Shown one piece after another: positions 63,993-64,000 of a stretch of DNA of 64,000 nucleotides. The first letter of the stretch is position 1. The number at the start of each line of letters is the position of its first letter. The stretch is from Siccirubricoccus sp. G192 (GTDB lineage: Bacteria; Pseudomonadota; Alphaproteobacteria; Acetobacterales; Acetobacteraceae). The notes beneath the pieces are model-generated. The model searched no databases, had not been told where the DNA came from, and worked only from the letters and a program-made list of their open reading frames with translations. Location: NCBI RefSeq assembly GCF_019084075.1, contig NZ_JAHREN010000001.1, positions 2,391,501 through 2,455,500 on the forward strand, in the 5' to 3' direction. The translations under genes and the position numbers were made by a program.

Positions 63993-64000
63993 ATGTTCCG
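63993..64000 (+). CDS. Start of a further gene (cut by window end)
   Basis: ATG at 63993 with AAGGAGA ending 5 bases upstream; only M-F and part of the next codon are inside the window. Direction and ribosome site suggest a real gene start, but no product can be given. Confidence 0.55.

Overview
The window is very GC-rich (about 70 % by eye) with dense, mostly short-spaced genes. It suggests an alphaproteobacterium of the Acetobacteraceae, close to Roseomonas. The grounds are codon use, DUF1127, DUF4169 and DUF4336 small proteins, two Bug/TctC solute receptors, a single-chain acyl-CoA carboxylase, and guaB-rsmB-guaA lying close together. No CRISPR array, prophage or complete insertion sequence was seen, and the taxonomy is inference from content only.

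Layout. 1-7 kb: iron uptake. It holds exbB (5' cut)-exbD-tonB, a DUF454 protein, and an oppositely oriented operon of siderophore receptor, PiuC-type dioxygenase and PepSY membrane protein behind a near-perfect 25-bp Fur-like palindrome. 7-8.3 kb: an erythromycin-esterase-family gene. 8.3-17.3 kb: a complete RND efflux operon (outer-membrane factor, adaptor, two RND pumps). 17.6-20.2 kb: a CmcJ/NvfI-like oxidoreductase and a DUF1127 protein divergent from a LysR regulator, then a perfect 18-bp hairpin. 20.3-27.7 kb: an acyl-CoA module of hypothetical protein, fused biotin-dependent carboxylase and Bug receptor, divergent from a family III CoA-transferase and a crotonase. 27.7-28.2 kb: a decayed IS3 orfA next to tRNA-Gln(CTG). 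28.4-37.2 kb: ppx/gppA, rlmE, guaB, an SDR, a haloacid dehalogenase, rsmB, a GNAT and guaA. 37.2-38.8 kb: a lower-GC patch with a DUF4336 gene. 38.8-45.5 kb: two tandem peptide-type binding proteins, an M20 peptidase, a Bug receptor and an M28 peptidase. 46-49.4 kb: a methyltransferase and nrdA with two NrdR-like boxes. 49.5-54.9 kb: rhodanese, PhnZ-like HD protein, a 126-bp MITE-like element, msrA, msrB, YVTN propeller, polysaccharide deacetylase and sterol-desaturase-like protein. 54.9-58.9 kb: ChrB-like, ChrA and a YbaL-type antiporter. 59.1-64 kb: rplY-pth-(hypothetical)-ychF, MgtC-like, a lipoprotein, DUF4169 and dienelactone hydrolase.

How the genes work together. The ExbB/ExbD/TonB motor can power the nearby siderophore receptor, with PiuC and PepSY as periplasmic or inner-membrane partners, all probably under iron control. 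The efflux operon is a self-contained tripartite pump with a heteromeric MdtBC-type transporter. The carboxylase/CoA-transferase/crotonase block looks like a catabolic route for an imported carboxylic acid. ChrB-like/ChrA and msrA/msrB are stress and metal-resistance functions.

The most striking oddity is technical or evolutionary. Ten otherwise well-conserved genes, several essential or near-essential, are split by single-base frameshifts, nearly all in C or G runs of six to eight. Homopolymer errors in the assembly are the simplest reading, so I annotate these genes as full-length CDS and give the shift position.
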